Assembly: GCF_948472415.1 (NCBI RefSeq)
Contig: NZ_OX419519.1
Coordinates: 7,717,001-7,781,000, forward strand
From: Kitasatospora fiedleri
GTDB lineage: Bacteria; Actinomycetota; Actinomycetes; Streptomycetales; Streptomycetaceae
Length of the DNA: 64,000 bases
Reading direction: 5' to 3'
How positions within the stretch are numbered: position 1 is the stretch's first letter; every line of letters begins with the position of its first letter. Below the pieces are notes generated by a model. That model had not been told where the DNA came from. It made no database searches and saw only the letters and a program-made list of their open reading frames with translations. The translations under genes and the position numbers were made by a program. Shown piece after piece: positions 43,772 through 52,827 of the stretch.

Positions 43772-44634
43772 GCACCCTCCGCCCCGCCGCCGCGGTCCGC
43801 GGCCCGCGGCGGCGCGCGATCCGCGTCCGCGGCCGACTGGTCCCGCTGCTCGCCGGGACGTTCGTCGCCCTGGTCGTGCTCGCCGCCGCCCTCGCCCCGC
43901 TGATCGCCCCGCACGACCCGAACGCCGTCGACCCGCTCGCCGTCTCCCGACCCGCCACCGCCGCCCACTGGCTCGGCACCGACGACACCGGACGCGACAT
44001 CCTCTCTCGCCTCCTGTACGGCGCCCGGCCCAGCCTGCTCGCCCCGCTCGCCGTCACCCTCGCCGCCGGGGCCCTCGGCACCGCGCTCGCCGTCAGCGCC
44101 GCCTGGCGCGGCGGCTGGTGGGACCGCGCCGTCACCGCCGCCCTCGACCTGGTCTTCGGCTTCCCCGGACTCGTCCTCGCCGTGGTCGGCGCCGCCCTGT
44201 TCGGCGCCGGGCTGCCCGTCGCCGTCGCCACCCTCACCCTCGCCTCGCTGCCCTACGTCGTCCGGGTGGTGCGCGGCAGCGCCCTGCGCGAACGCCACCT
44301 GCCCTACACCGCCGCGCTGCGGATGCTCGGCGTCGGCGGCACCCGGATCTGCCTGCGCCACCTGCTGCCCAACCTCGCCCCGCTGATCCTGGTGCAGACC
44401 GCCACCTCCTTCGGCTACACCCTGCTCGACATCGCCGCGTTCTCCTTCATCGGCCTCGGCGCCCGACCCCCCACCGCCGAATGGGGCCTGATGGTCGCCC
44501 AGGGCGCCCCCGGCATCCTGGCCGGCCGCCCCGAACAGGCCCTCGCCGCCGGCACCGCCATCGTCCTGTTCACCGTCGCCTGCGGACTGCTCGGCAACGC
44601 CCTGTCCCAGCGCCTCGCCGGAGACCCCACATGA
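43768..44634 (+). CDS. ABC transporter permease (DppC type)
   Basis: 288 aa. The N-terminal helix (VPLLAGTFVALVVLAAALAPLI), HWLGTDDTGRDILSRLLYGARPSLL and the EAA loop PYTAALRMLGVGGTRICLRHLLPNLAPLIL are diagnostic. ATGA overlap with both neighbours. Forms the pore with the preceding subunit. Confidence 0.92.
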   Translation: MSTLRPAAAVRGPRRRAIRVRGRLVPLLAGTFVALVVLAAALAPLIAPHDPNAVDPLAVSRPATAAHWLGTDDTGRDILSRLLYGARPSLLAPLAVTLAAGALGTALAVSAAWRGGWWDRAVTAALDLVFGFPGLVLAVVGAALFGAGLPVAVATLTLASLPYVVRVVRGSALRERHLPYTAALRMLGVGGTRICLRHLLPNLAPLILVQTATSFGYTLLDIAAFSFIGLGARPPTAEWGLMVAQGAPGILAGRPEQALAAGTAIVLFTVACGLLGNALSQRLAGDPT

Positions 44635-45613
44635 CCACGCCCCTGCTGGAGTTCGACGCCCTGCGCGTCACCCTGCCCGGCCCGCACGGCACCCGGCGCA
44701 CCGTCCTGCACCGGGTCGACCTCGCGCTCGCCCCCGGCAGCGCCGTCGGACTGGTCGGCGAATCCGGCTCCGGCAAGTCGCTGACCGCGCGCAGCGTCCT
44801 CGGCCTGCTCCCGCCCGGCGCCGCCCTGACGGGCGACGTCCGCTTCGACGGCGCCTCCGTCCCCGCCATGCGCCCGCCCGAACTGCGCGCCCTGCGCCGC
44901 GGCGGCGCCGCCATGGTCTTCCAGGACCCGCGCGCCCACATCAACCCGCTGCGCACCGTCGGCGACTTCCTCACCGAGGCGCTCACCGCCGTCCGCGGCC
45001 TCACCCGCGCCGCCGCCGACGCCCGCGCCACCGCGCTGCTCGACGAGGTCCACGTCGCCGACGCCGCCCGCCGCCTGCGCCAACGCCCCGCCGAACTCTC
45101 CGGCGGCCTGCTGCAACGCGTCATGATCGCCGCCGCGCTCGCCGCCGAACCCCGGCTGCTGCTCGCCGACGAACCCACCACCGCCCTCGACGTCACCACC
45201 CAGGCCGAGGTGATGGCCGTCATCGACGAAGCCCGCGAACGCCACGGCCTCACCCTGCTGTTCATCACCCACGACCTCGCCCTCGCCGCCGCCGTCTGCG
45301 ACCGCGTCGCCGTCCTCTACGCCGGCACCCTCGCCGAGGAACTCCCCGCCGCCCGCCTCGCCGGCCGCGCCGCCCACCCCTACACCCGCGCCCTGCTCGC
45401 CGCCCGCCCCGACCCCACCGCCCCCGACGCGCGGCTCCGCGCCGTCGAGGGCCGCCCGCTCGCCGCGTCCGAGACCGGCCCGGCTGCCCCTTCGCCCCGC
45501 GCTGCGCCCACGCCACCGCGGTGTGCCGCACCGAACGCCCCGAACCGGCCCCGCACGGCGACGGCCGGGCCGCCTGCCACCACCCTGTCCCCCCGGAAGG
45601 GAGCACCCGGTGA
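44631..45613 (+). pseudogene. ABC transporter ATP-binding protein (DppD type), single frameshift near the C-terminus
   Basis: The ATPase core is intact: Walker A VGESGSGKS, signature ELSGGLLQRV, Walker B LLLADEPTTALD, H-loop FITHDLALA, then HPYTRALL. At about 45481 the frame slips by -1: ASETGP should continue as GCPFAPRCAHATAVCRTERPE, the conserved Cys-rich tail (possible Fe-S site) of this family, and end at TGA 45611-45613, overlapping the next GTG. One missing G (CCCGGGCTG) explains it. Almost certainly an error; the protein would be about 327 aa. Confidence 0.85.
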
Positions 45614-46503
45614 AACCCGCACGGGAACCCGCGTCCGAACCTCCGGCCGGGCCGACGCCCCTGCTGGACGTCGACCGGCTGGTCAAGCACTACGACGGAC
45701 ACCCCGCCGTCGACGGCGTCAGCCTGCGCCTGATGCCCGGCCAGGCCCTCGCCGTGGTCGGCGAGTCCGGCTCCGGCAAGACCACCACCGCCCGTCTGGT
45801 CACCGGCCTGGAACGCGCCGACGCCGGACGGATCACCCTCGACGGCGCACCCCTGCCCGGCCCCCGCGCCCGCACCGCCGAACGCCTCGCCCACGCCCGC
45901 CGCGCCCAGATGGTCTTCCAGGACCCGTACACCTCGCTCGACCGCCACCAGCGGATCGGCGACGCCGTCGCCGAGGTCCTCGCCCGGCACACCCCGCTGC
46001 GCGGCGCCGCCCTCGAAGCGCGCCGCGACGAACTGCTCGACCAGGTCGGCCTGGACGCCCGGCAGGCCGGCGCCCGCCCCCGCGCCCTCTCCGGCGGCCA
46101 GCGCCAGCGCGCCGCGATCGCCCGCGCCCTGGCCGTCGAACCGAGACTGCTGGTGCTGGACGAGGCGGTGGCCGCGCTCGACGTCTCGGTGCAGGCCCAG
46201 ATCGTCAACCTGCTGGTCCGCATCCGCGAACAGCGCCCGATCGCCTACCTGTTCATCACCCACGACCTGGGCATCGTCCCGTTCCTGTGCGAGGACGTGG
46301 TGGTGATGCGGCACGGCCGGATCGTCGAGTCCGGCCGCTCCCGGGACGTGCTGACCGCCCCGCGCGACCCGTACACCCGCGCCCTGGTCGACTCGATCCC
46401 CCGCCCCGGCTGGAAGCCCGTCCGGCAGCCCGCCCGCGATTCCGCCCAGGACCCCCACCGGAACCCCGACCGGAACCCCGACCGGAAGGCCGCCGCCCCG
46501 TGA
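45610..46503 (+). CDS. ABC transporter ATP-binding protein (DppF type)
   Basis: 297 aa from GTG at 45610 (coupled GTGA). Walker A GESGSGKT, signature LSGGQRQR, LLVLDEAVAALDVSVQAQ as Walker B and D-loop (Val-Ala replaces the usual Thr-Ser), FITHDLGIV. HxYTRALV near the end. A tail of repeated DRNP units (DPHRNPDRNPDRK) is encoded by GGAACCCCGACC repeats. Second ATPase of the transporter. Confidence 0.92.
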   Translation: MKPAREPASEPPAGPTPLLDVDRLVKHYDGHPAVDGVSLRLMPGQALAVVGESGSGKTTTARLVTGLERADAGRITLDGAPLPGPRARTAERLAHARRAQMVFQDPYTSLDRHQRIGDAVAEVLARHTPLRGAALEARRDELLDQVGLDARQAGARPRALSGGQRQRAAIARALAVEPRLLVLDEAVAALDVSVQAQIVNLLVRIREQRPIAYLFITHDLGIVPFLCEDVVVMRHGRIVESGRSRDVLTAPRDPYTRALVDSIPRPGWKPVRQPARDSAQDPHRNPDRNPDRKAAAP

Positions 46504-46970
46504 CCCCCGCCCTCGACTTCGCCTTCGAGATCCGCGCCCACCTCGCCCCCACCCGACACGTCGGCCACGGCGACGGCGAGACGCTCGAGTTCACCCCCAT
46601 CACCGGCGGCACCGTCACCGGCCCCCGCCTCACCGGCACCGTGCTGCCCGGCGGCGACTGGAGCAGCACCCGCGGCCCGGTCTGCCAGCTCGACGCCCGC
46701 TACCTGCTGCGCGCCGAGGACGGCGCGGTCATCGACATCGTCAACCGCGGCTACTACCGGCTCGACCCCGACTGCCCCGCGCAGGACGAGGACGAGGACG
46801 AGGACGACGGGCTGCGGATCGCCGAGCCGGGCGCCTACTACCGCACCGTCCCCGTCTTCCGCACCGACGCCCCCGCCCACCGCCGGCTCGCCGGAACGGT
46901 CTTCGTCGGCCTGGCCCGGCCGGAGGACGAGGAGCGCACCGTGGTGATCCGGGTGTACGCGCTGCGCTGA
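46500..46970 (+). CDS. DUF3237-like protein
   Basis: 156 aa from GTG at 46500, coupled to the ATPase gene. DFAFEIRAHLAPTRHVGHGDGETLEFTPITGGTVTGPRLTGTVLPGGDW and DARYLLRAEDGAVIDIVNRGYYR follow the DUF3237 beta-barrel pattern. An acidic DEDEDEDD insert lies mid-protein. Members are often found with catabolic operons; function is not established. Last gene of the operon. Confidence 0.85.
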   Translation: MTPALDFAFEIRAHLAPTRHVGHGDGETLEFTPITGGTVTGPRLTGTVLPGGDWSSTRGPVCQLDARYLLRAEDGAVIDIVNRGYYRLDPDCPAQDEDEDEDDGLRIAEPGAYYRTVPVFRTDAPAHRRLAGTVFVGLARPEDEERTVVIRVYALR

Positions 46971-47000
46971 GCGGGCCGGTGCCGGGCGGCCGGAGACAAA

Positions 47001-47059
47001 AATCGGATAGGTCATCCGCTTGTGCTATCGTCCCGCACAAGGGGATGACCTATCCGATT
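47001..47059. promoter_or_regulatory. Operator: 17-bp perfect inverted repeats with nested dyad
   Basis: AATCGGATAGGTCATCC (47001-47017) and GGATGACCTATCCGATT (47043-47059) are perfect inverted copies around a 25-bp spacer, itself holding CTTGTG/CACAAG. Ends 18 bp before the SDR start. Read from the plus strand, GGATAGG and TATCGT could be promoter parts. Likely bound by a TetR dimer pair; the TetR gene at 48979 is the nearest candidate. Confidence 0.8.
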
Positions 47060-47077
47060 ATTTGAGTGGAGGAGCCC

Positions 47078-47989
47078 ATGGGGAAGACAGCCGTGGTCAC
47101 GGCGGGCACCGGCGGCATCGGCCTGGAGACCGCGCTCGGACTGGCCGCCGCGGGATTCGCCGTCACCGTGGTCGGCCGCAACGCCGGGCGCGGGGCCGGG
47201 GCGGTGGAGCGGATCAACGCGGAGCGGCCCACGCGGCCCGCCCGGTTCCTGGCCGCCGATCTGGTCTCGCTCGACCAGGTCCGCGCGCTGGCGGACACGA
47301 TCGCCGCCGAGCGGGCGGCGTCGGGGGAGCCGCTGACGGTGCTGGTCAACAACGTGGGCGCGATGTTCGCCCGGCGGCAGCGGATCGACGGCGTCGAGGC
47401 GTCGTTCGTGGTCAACCACCTGTCGCCGTACCTGCTGACCGAACTGCTGCTGCCCACGCTCACCGCCGGGGCGCCCAGCCGGGTGGTGAACGTGACCTCG
47501 GCCGCGGTCGGCGTCGCCAGGCGGGCCTTCGACGCCGTCGAGCCGCCGGGCGGCTACTACGGCTTCCACTGGTACGGGCGGGCCAAGCTGGCCAACCTCG
47601 CGTACACGCTCGACCTGGCGAAGCGGCTGGCGGGATCGGGCGTGTCGGTCTTCGCCGCCGACCCCGGGGGCGCCGCTACCGCGATGACCGACGGAACCCT
47701 GACCGACCCGAGGATCGTCTCCCCGCCGCTGCGGCTGCTGTGGCCGCTGGTGCGCCGCCGGTTCGAACGCTCCACCTCCGGCTCCGCGGCCGCGGCCGCC
47801 CGGCCCTCGATCACCGCCGCCACCGACCCCGCGCTGGCCGGCCGGACCGGCCTCGTCCTCGGCCCCTCGGCCGTTCCCGTCGCCCCGTTCCGCGCCGCGA
47901 CCGACCCCCGGACCGCCGCCGCCGTGCGCCGACTCAGCGAGGCCCACGCACCCGTGGCCGCCCCCGCGCGCACGGAACGCCGCAACTGA
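47078..47989 (+). CDS. SDR-family NAD(P)-dependent oxidoreductase
   Basis: 303 aa, ATG at 47078 after GGAGGAG. TAGTGGIGLETA is the cofactor loop, LVNNVGAMFARR the NNxG motif, VNVTSAA the catalytic Ser region, and YGRAKLANL gives Tyr and Lys. Resembles retinol-dehydrogenase-like SDRs. Followed 54 bp later by an alpha/beta hydrolase; both sit downstream of the long dyad. Confidence 0.9.
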   Translation: MGKTAVVTAGTGGIGLETALGLAAAGFAVTVVGRNAGRGAGAVERINAERPTRPARFLAADLVSLDQVRALADTIAAERAASGEPLTVLVNNVGAMFARRQRIDGVEASFVVNHLSPYLLTELLLPTLTAGAPSRVVNVTSAAVGVARRAFDAVEPPGGYYGFHWYGRAKLANLAYTLDLAKRLAGSGVSVFAADPGGAATAMTDGTLTDPRIVSPPLRLLWPLVRRRFERSTSGSAAAAARPSITAATDPALAGRTGLVLGPSAVPVAPFRAATDPRTAAAVRRLSEAHAPVAAPARTERRN

Positions 47990-48042
47990 GCCCCGAGCCG
48001 GCCGTCGTCGCCCGTTCACCGCTTCCACCCGAGGACACCACC

Positions 48043-48837
48043 ATGACCACCGCAGAACCGACCCGCTACGCCCGCACCGTGCACGGCTCCGGCCCCGGCC
48101 TCCTGCTCGCCCACGGGGCGGGCGGCGGCATCGCCGCCAACTTCGGACCGATCATGGACGGTCTCGCCGCCCGGCACACCGTCGTCGGCGTCGACTACCC
48201 CGGCTCGGGCACCACCCCGCTCCCCGCCGCGCCCCTGGAACTCGACGACCTGGCGGACCAGTTGGTCGCCGCGGCGGACGCGGAAGGGCTCGACACCTTC
48301 GCCGTCTGCGGGTACTCGCTGGGCGGCGCGGTCGCCCTGCGGGTCGCCGCCCGCCACCCGCGCCGGGTCACCGCACTCGTGCTGAGCGCGGCCTTCGCCC
48401 GCCTGGACACCCGCACCGAACTGGCCGCCGCTATCTGGCAGCAGCTCCACGACGCCGGACAGCACCTCATCCTCGCCCAGTACCTGACCCACCTGACCGT
48501 CAGCGCCCCGGTGCTGGACCACCTCGGCCCCGCCCGGGTGCGCGCCGCCGCCGAGCAGAGCGCCCTCGCCCTCCCGCCCGGCACCTCCGCCCAGGTCGAC
48601 CTGGTCCGCCGGACCGACGTCCGCGACGGCCTCGCGGCCGTCACCGCGCCGACCCTCGTCGTCCTCACCACGGCCGACCCCCTGATACCGGTGGCCCTCC
48701 AGCGCGAACTGGCCGCCGCCGTCCCGGGCGCACGGACCGCCGAACTCGCGACCGGGCACCTGCCGTTCCTGGAGCAGCCCGAACGGTGGCTGGAGACCAT
48801 CACCGGCTTCCTCGCCGAGCGGGACGGCGCCCGCTAG
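48043..48837 (+). CDS. Alpha/beta-fold hydrolase
   Basis: 264 aa from ATG at 48043. LLLAHGAGGGIAANFGP (oxyanion), CGYSLGGAVAL (nucleophile Ser), VVLTTADPLIPVALQ (Asp) and ATGHLPFLEQPE (His) complete a catalytic triad of the ordinary Ser hydrolase type. Probably an esterase or lactonase co-transcribed with the SDR. Confidence 0.9.
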   Translation: MTTAEPTRYARTVHGSGPGLLLAHGAGGGIAANFGPIMDGLAARHTVVGVDYPGSGTTPLPAAPLELDDLADQLVAAADAEGLDTFAVCGYSLGGAVALRVAARHPRRVTALVLSAAFARLDTRTELAAAIWQQLHDAGQHLILAQYLTHLTVSAPVLDHLGPARVRAAAEQSALALPPGTSAQVDLVRRTDVRDGLAAVTAPTLVVLTTADPLIPVALQRELAAAVPGARTAELATGHLPFLEQPERWLETITGFLAERDGAR

Positions 48838-48888
48838 CCCCGGCGGTGGGCGGGCCGCCCGGCCCGTCCACCCCCAGGGCCGCACTCC

Positions 48889-48924
48889 GTCCGGGACCGT
48901 CCGGGACCGTCCGGGACCGTCCGG
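48889..48924. repeat. Tandem 10-bp repeat upstream of tetR
   Basis: CCGGGACCGT repeats three times and leads into CCGGATAGGATCGCCGG, which holds the GGATAGG word of the upstream dyad at 47001. Could be part of a tetR autoregulatory site. Confidence 0.55.
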
Positions 48925-48978
48925 ATAGGATCGCCGGACCGACCCCGCGCACCACGACGAGCAACCTGGACACGCCCT

Positions 48979-49560
48979 ATGACGACCCCACCGCTGCGCA
49001 AGGACGCCGCCCGCAACTGGGAGCGGATCGTCGCGATCGCCCGCGACCTGGTCGATCAGGGCACCCCGTTGCAGCTCAACGACGTCGCCCGCCGGGCCGG
49101 TCTCGGGGTCGCCACCGTCTACCGGCACTTCCCCACCCCCGAGGCACTGCTGGAGACCGTCGCCGCCCCCTGCCTCGAGGACCTCGCCGGCCACGGCGCG
49201 CAGGCCCTGGCCGACACCGACCCCTGGCGGGCACTGGGGAGCTTCCTGGCCCGCGTCGTCGAGGCGCAGCTCACCGACGCCGCGCTGCCCCCGGTCGCCG
49301 CCGCCCCCGCCGACGCCCTGCCGCGGACCACGGAACTCAAGGAGTCGCTCGCGTCGGCCGGCACCGCGCTGCTCGACCGGGCCCGCGACGCCGGAGCCGT
49401 CCGCCCCGACCTCGCCGCGCGCGACCTGGTCCCGCTCATGTGCGGCATCGCCCACGCCGTGAACGTCCACGGCGGCACGCCCGCCGACAAGGCCGAAACC
49501 GCCCACCGCTACCTCGACACCCTGCTCGAAGGCATGCGCCCCGCGCCGTCGCACGCCTGA
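48979..49560 (+). CDS. TetR-family transcriptional regulator
   Basis: 193 aa, ATG at 48979. RIVAIARDLVDQGTPLQLNDVARRAGLGVATVYRHFPTPEALLETVA is the DNA-binding domain; the C-terminal part fits TetR ligand domains of the SbtR type (TALLDRARDAGAVRPDLAARDLVPLMCGIAHAV). Downstream of the SDR-hydrolase pair. Probably its repressor through the dyad at 47001-47059. Confidence 0.9.
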   Translation: MTTPPLRKDAARNWERIVAIARDLVDQGTPLQLNDVARRAGLGVATVYRHFPTPEALLETVAAPCLEDLAGHGAQALADTDPWRALGSFLARVVEAQLTDAALPPVAAAPADALPRTTELKESLASAGTALLDRARDAGAVRPDLAARDLVPLMCGIAHAVNVHGGTPADKAETAHRYLDTLLEGMRPAPSHA

Positions 49561-49607
49561 CGTCCCGGAGGCCCGGGGCGAGCGGGGGACCGGGAGCGCG
49601 GGGGCGG

Positions 49608-50456
49608 TTACTCGCCGGTCCGGGCGTCCGCCGGGTCGCGGGAGCCTTCGGTGTCCGAGGCCAGGCCCGCGAGGAGGCGCAGGCCGTCCTCGGAAGGGCT
49701 GCCGGGGGCGGCGGAGAGGACCAGAAGCTCCACGCCCGAGCCGTCCGGCAGGGAGAAGTTCTCCTGGTGCAGTTCGAGCAGCCCGACCAGGGGATGGCGG
49801 TACGCCTTGCGGCCGTGGGTGCGGGCGCGCACGTCCGCGCGGGCCCACAGGCGGCGGAAGCGTTCGCTGCCCATCGACAGTTCGCCGATCAGGGAGGCCA
49901 GCCGGGGGTCGTCCGGGTACTTCCCGGCGGCCAGCCGCAGGTGGCCGACCACGTCGAGGGTGCAGCTCTCCCACTCCGCGTAGAGGCCGCGCTCGCCCTC
50001 CTCCAGGAAGATGTGCCGGGCGGTGTTCAGGCCCTCGGCGGGCCGGCCGTAGAGCAGCCCGGCCAGGCGGTTGCGGGCGAGGACGTCCATCCGGTGGTCC
50101 ATGATGATCGCGGGCGCGTCGGAGACCATGCCGAGGACGCGCAGCAGCTCCGGCCGGATACGCCCGGTCGGCGCCTTCGCCCGGCGCCGGGGCTGCCGGG
50201 CCAGCCGGTGCAGGTGCTCCTGCTCCGTCGCGTCCAGGCCCAGCACCCGCGCCAGCGCGTCCAGCACCTGCTCGGAGGGCTGGGTGGCCCGCCCCTGCTC
50301 CAGGCGCACGTAGTAGTCGACGCTCACCCCGGACAGGTGCGCGACCTCCTCGCGCCGCAGCCCCGCCACCCGCCGTCGGCTGTCGGTGGGGATGCCGGCC
50401 GCCGCCGGGTCGACCCGGGAGCGCCTGGTTCGCAGGAAACCCGCGAGATCGTCCAT
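49608..50456 (-). CDS. XRE-family regulator with MmyB-like ligand-binding domain
   Basis: 282 aa, ATG at 50456. The N-terminal helix-turn-helix LAGFLRTRRSRVDP, RVAGLRREEVAHLSGVSVDYYVRLEQGR is the classic MmyB-type head. The C-terminal domain (about 110-280) has MDVLARNRLAGLLYG, GHLRLAAGKYPDDPRL and HPLVGLLELHQENFSLPDG, the PAS-like pocket of this group. Divergent from an NAD(P)H oxidoreductase gene, the standard arrangement for local repression of a redox enzyme. Confidence 0.92.
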   Translation of the reverse strand: MDDLAGFLRTRRSRVDPAAAGIPTDSRRRVAGLRREEVAHLSGVSVDYYVRLEQGRATQPSEQVLDALARVLGLDATEQEHLHRLARQPRRRAKAPTGRIRPELLRVLGMVSDAPAIIMDHRMDVLARNRLAGLLYGRPAEGLNTARHIFLEEGERGLYAEWESCTLDVVGHLRLAAGKYPDDPRLASLIGELSMGSERFRRLWARADVRARTHGRKAYRHPLVGLLELHQENFSLPDGSGVELLVLSAAPGSPSEDGLRLLAGLASDTEGSRDPADARTGE

Positions 50457-50617
50457 GGGCCCAGTATCGCCCGGCACCGCCCCGGCCGGGTGGTCCTGCG
50501 AGTACCAGGAAGTCCGGTCCTACGGAAGCGGAGCCCCTGAACGGGGCGCGCCGCGGCGGCCAGGATCGGAGGCACCGCGGACCACCGGACCGCGGACCGC
50601 CGAACCGGAGGACCCCC

Positions 50618-51397
50618 ATGAAGACGCTGATCGTCCACGCCCACCCGGAGCCCAAGTCGCTCAACGGCTCGCTGACCGACCACGCGGTGACCGTCCTGCG
50701 GGCCGCCGGGCACGAGGTCCGGGTGAGCGACCTCTACGCGATGGGCTGGAAGGCGGCCGTGGACGCCGCCGACTACGGCCCCCACGCGTCCGACCCGCTG
50801 AAGGTCCCGCTGGACTCGGGCCGCGCCTTCGACGCCGGGGCGCTCACCCCCGACGTCCGCGCCGAGCAGGAGAAGCTGCTCTGGGCCGACACCGTCGTGT
50901 TCCAGTTCCCGCTGTGGTGGTACGGCATGCCCGCCATCCTCAAGGGCTGGGTCGACCGGGTCTTCACCTACCGCTTCGCGTACGGCGTCGGCGAGCACAG
51001 CGCCACCAAGTACGGCGAGCGCTTCGGCGAGGGCACCCTCGCGGGCCGCCGGGCCCTGCTGTCGGTCACCGTCGGCGGCCCGGAGTCGCACTACGCCGCC
51101 CGCGGGATCAACGGCCCCATCGACGACCTGCTGTTCCCGATCCACCACGGCATCCTCTACTACCCGGGCCTGGAGGTGCTGCCGCCCTTCGTGGTGTACG
51201 GCGGCGACCGGCTCGCCGAGCAGGACTACCCGGCCGTGGCCGCGGCCTGGGAACAGCGGCTGCTCACCCTGGGGTCGACCGAGCCGATCGCCTTCCGGCC
51301 GCAGAACTCCGGTGACTACGAGATCCCCTCGCTGCACCTGAAGGACGGGCTGGAGCCGGTCGGCCGGACGGGCTTCGGGCTGCACGTGCGTCCCTGA
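50618..51397 (+). CDS. NAD(P)H-dependent flavin oxidoreductase (quinone reductase-like)
   Basis: 259 aa flavodoxin-like fold. LIVHAHPEPKSLNGSLTDHAV at the N-terminus (phosphate loop), FQFPLWWYGMPAILKGWVDRVFTYRFAYG in the middle, and LLSVTVGGPESHYAARG. These match the NQO1/MdaB-like family, which reduces quinones with FMN or FAD. ATG at 50618 after CGGAGGA. Divergent from the MmyB-type regulator. Confidence 0.9.
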   Translation: MKTLIVHAHPEPKSLNGSLTDHAVTVLRAAGHEVRVSDLYAMGWKAAVDAADYGPHASDPLKVPLDSGRAFDAGALTPDVRAEQEKLLWADTVVFQFPLWWYGMPAILKGWVDRVFTYRFAYGVGEHSATKYGERFGEGTLAGRRALLSVTVGGPESHYAARGINGPIDDLLFPIHHGILYYPGLEVLPPFVVYGGDRLAEQDYPAVAAAWEQRLLTLGSTEPIAFRPQNSGDYEIPSLHLKDGLEPVGRTGFGLHVRP

Positions 51398-51399
51398 GG

Positions 51400-51485
51400 G
51401 GGTGGTCGACGGGCGGTGGCCGGTGGCCGGTGCTCGGTGGTCGACGGGCGACGGGCGACGGTCGGTGGCCGGCCGTCGGCGTGGG
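51400..51485. repeat. Degenerate repeats after the oxidoreductase gene
   Basis: GGTGGTCGACGGGCG occurs at about 51401 and 51439, with GGTGGCCGGT and ACGGGCG units between. Simple-sequence spacer without coding signal. Confidence 0.55.
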
Positions 51486-51522
51486 GCCCGGCGGGGGCGG
51501 GTGCGGCGGATAGCATCGGCGG

Positions 51523-51933
51523 ATGACCGAGTTCCGCATCGTCCTGGCCACCCCGCTGACCGCCGACGAGACCTGGCGGCGTGTCACCGACTGGCCGCGG
51601 CACGGGGCCGGGGTGCCGTTCACCGCGGTGCACGGGGACGGCCGGACGGTGGTGGCCCGCACCGGCGCGGGTCGGTTCGGCTTCGACGACGTGATGGACG
51701 TCGTCCGATGGGAGCCGCCGCGGGCCGACCGGCCCGGCGTCTGCCGCCTGGTCAAGCGCGGCCCGCTGGTGACCGGTTGGGCCGAGATCGAGGTCCGCCC
51801 GCACCGGGGCGGCGCCGTCGTCCGCTGGCGCGAGGACCTGCGGGTCGGCCCGCTGCCCGCCCTGTTCGACCGGCCGACCGCCTGGTGCGGCCGCATCCTC
51901 TTCCGCCGGACCCTGCGCACCCTGCTGCGCTGA
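51523..51933 (+). CDS. SRPBCC-family (START-like) protein
   Basis: 136 aa from ATG at 51523. TEFRIVLATPLTADETWRRVTDWPRHGAGVPFTAVH at the N-terminus and GWAEIEVRPHRGGAVVRWREDLRVGPLP, then a long C-terminal helix, are typical of polyketide-cyclase/START-like lipid-binding folds. No partner biosynthetic genes are nearby, so a cyclase role is not supported. Confidence 0.85.
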   Translation: MTEFRIVLATPLTADETWRRVTDWPRHGAGVPFTAVHGDGRTVVARTGAGRFGFDDVMDVVRWEPPRADRPGVCRLVKRGPLVTGWAEIEVRPHRGGAVVRWREDLRVGPLPALFDRPTAWCGRILFRRTLRTLLR

Positions 51934-51964
51934 CCGGCCGGGGCCGGCGGCAGGCCCTGATCGG

Positions 51965-52615
<651 letters not shown>

Positions 52616-52749
52616 GGCGCAAGCCGCGGTGGGAGGGCGGTACCGGGAGCGCGCCGGGAGCGCGCACGGCCGAACGGTGCGGACGGCCGGGCCACCGTTC
52701 GTCCGGTGGGCGGTTCCTGACGGATCGTCTGCTCGCGTGCGCAGGCTCT

Positions 52750-52812
52750 TGCTCGGACGAGCAGACAGGGCTACCTTCTTGCTCAGGCGAGCAAGAGCTG
52801 GCTCGGGCGAGC
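52750..52812. promoter_or_regulatory. Triple operator array upstream of tetR
   Basis: Three palindromes of one family: TGCTCGGACGAGCA (52750-52763), TTGCTCAGGCGAGCAA (52779-52794), GCTCGGGCGAGC (52801-52812). Their centres are 30 and 20 bp apart, about three and two helical turns, so dimers would line up on one face. The last ends 15 bp before the tetR start. Confidence 0.85.
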
Positions 52813-52827
52813 AGAGAGGGGTGCCCG

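Noticed and set aside
48016..50664. 880-codon frame antisense to the hydrolase and tetR genes
   Set aside because: No domain, Arg/Gly/Pro-rich, spans intergenic DNA and three supported genes. A GC-bias shadow.
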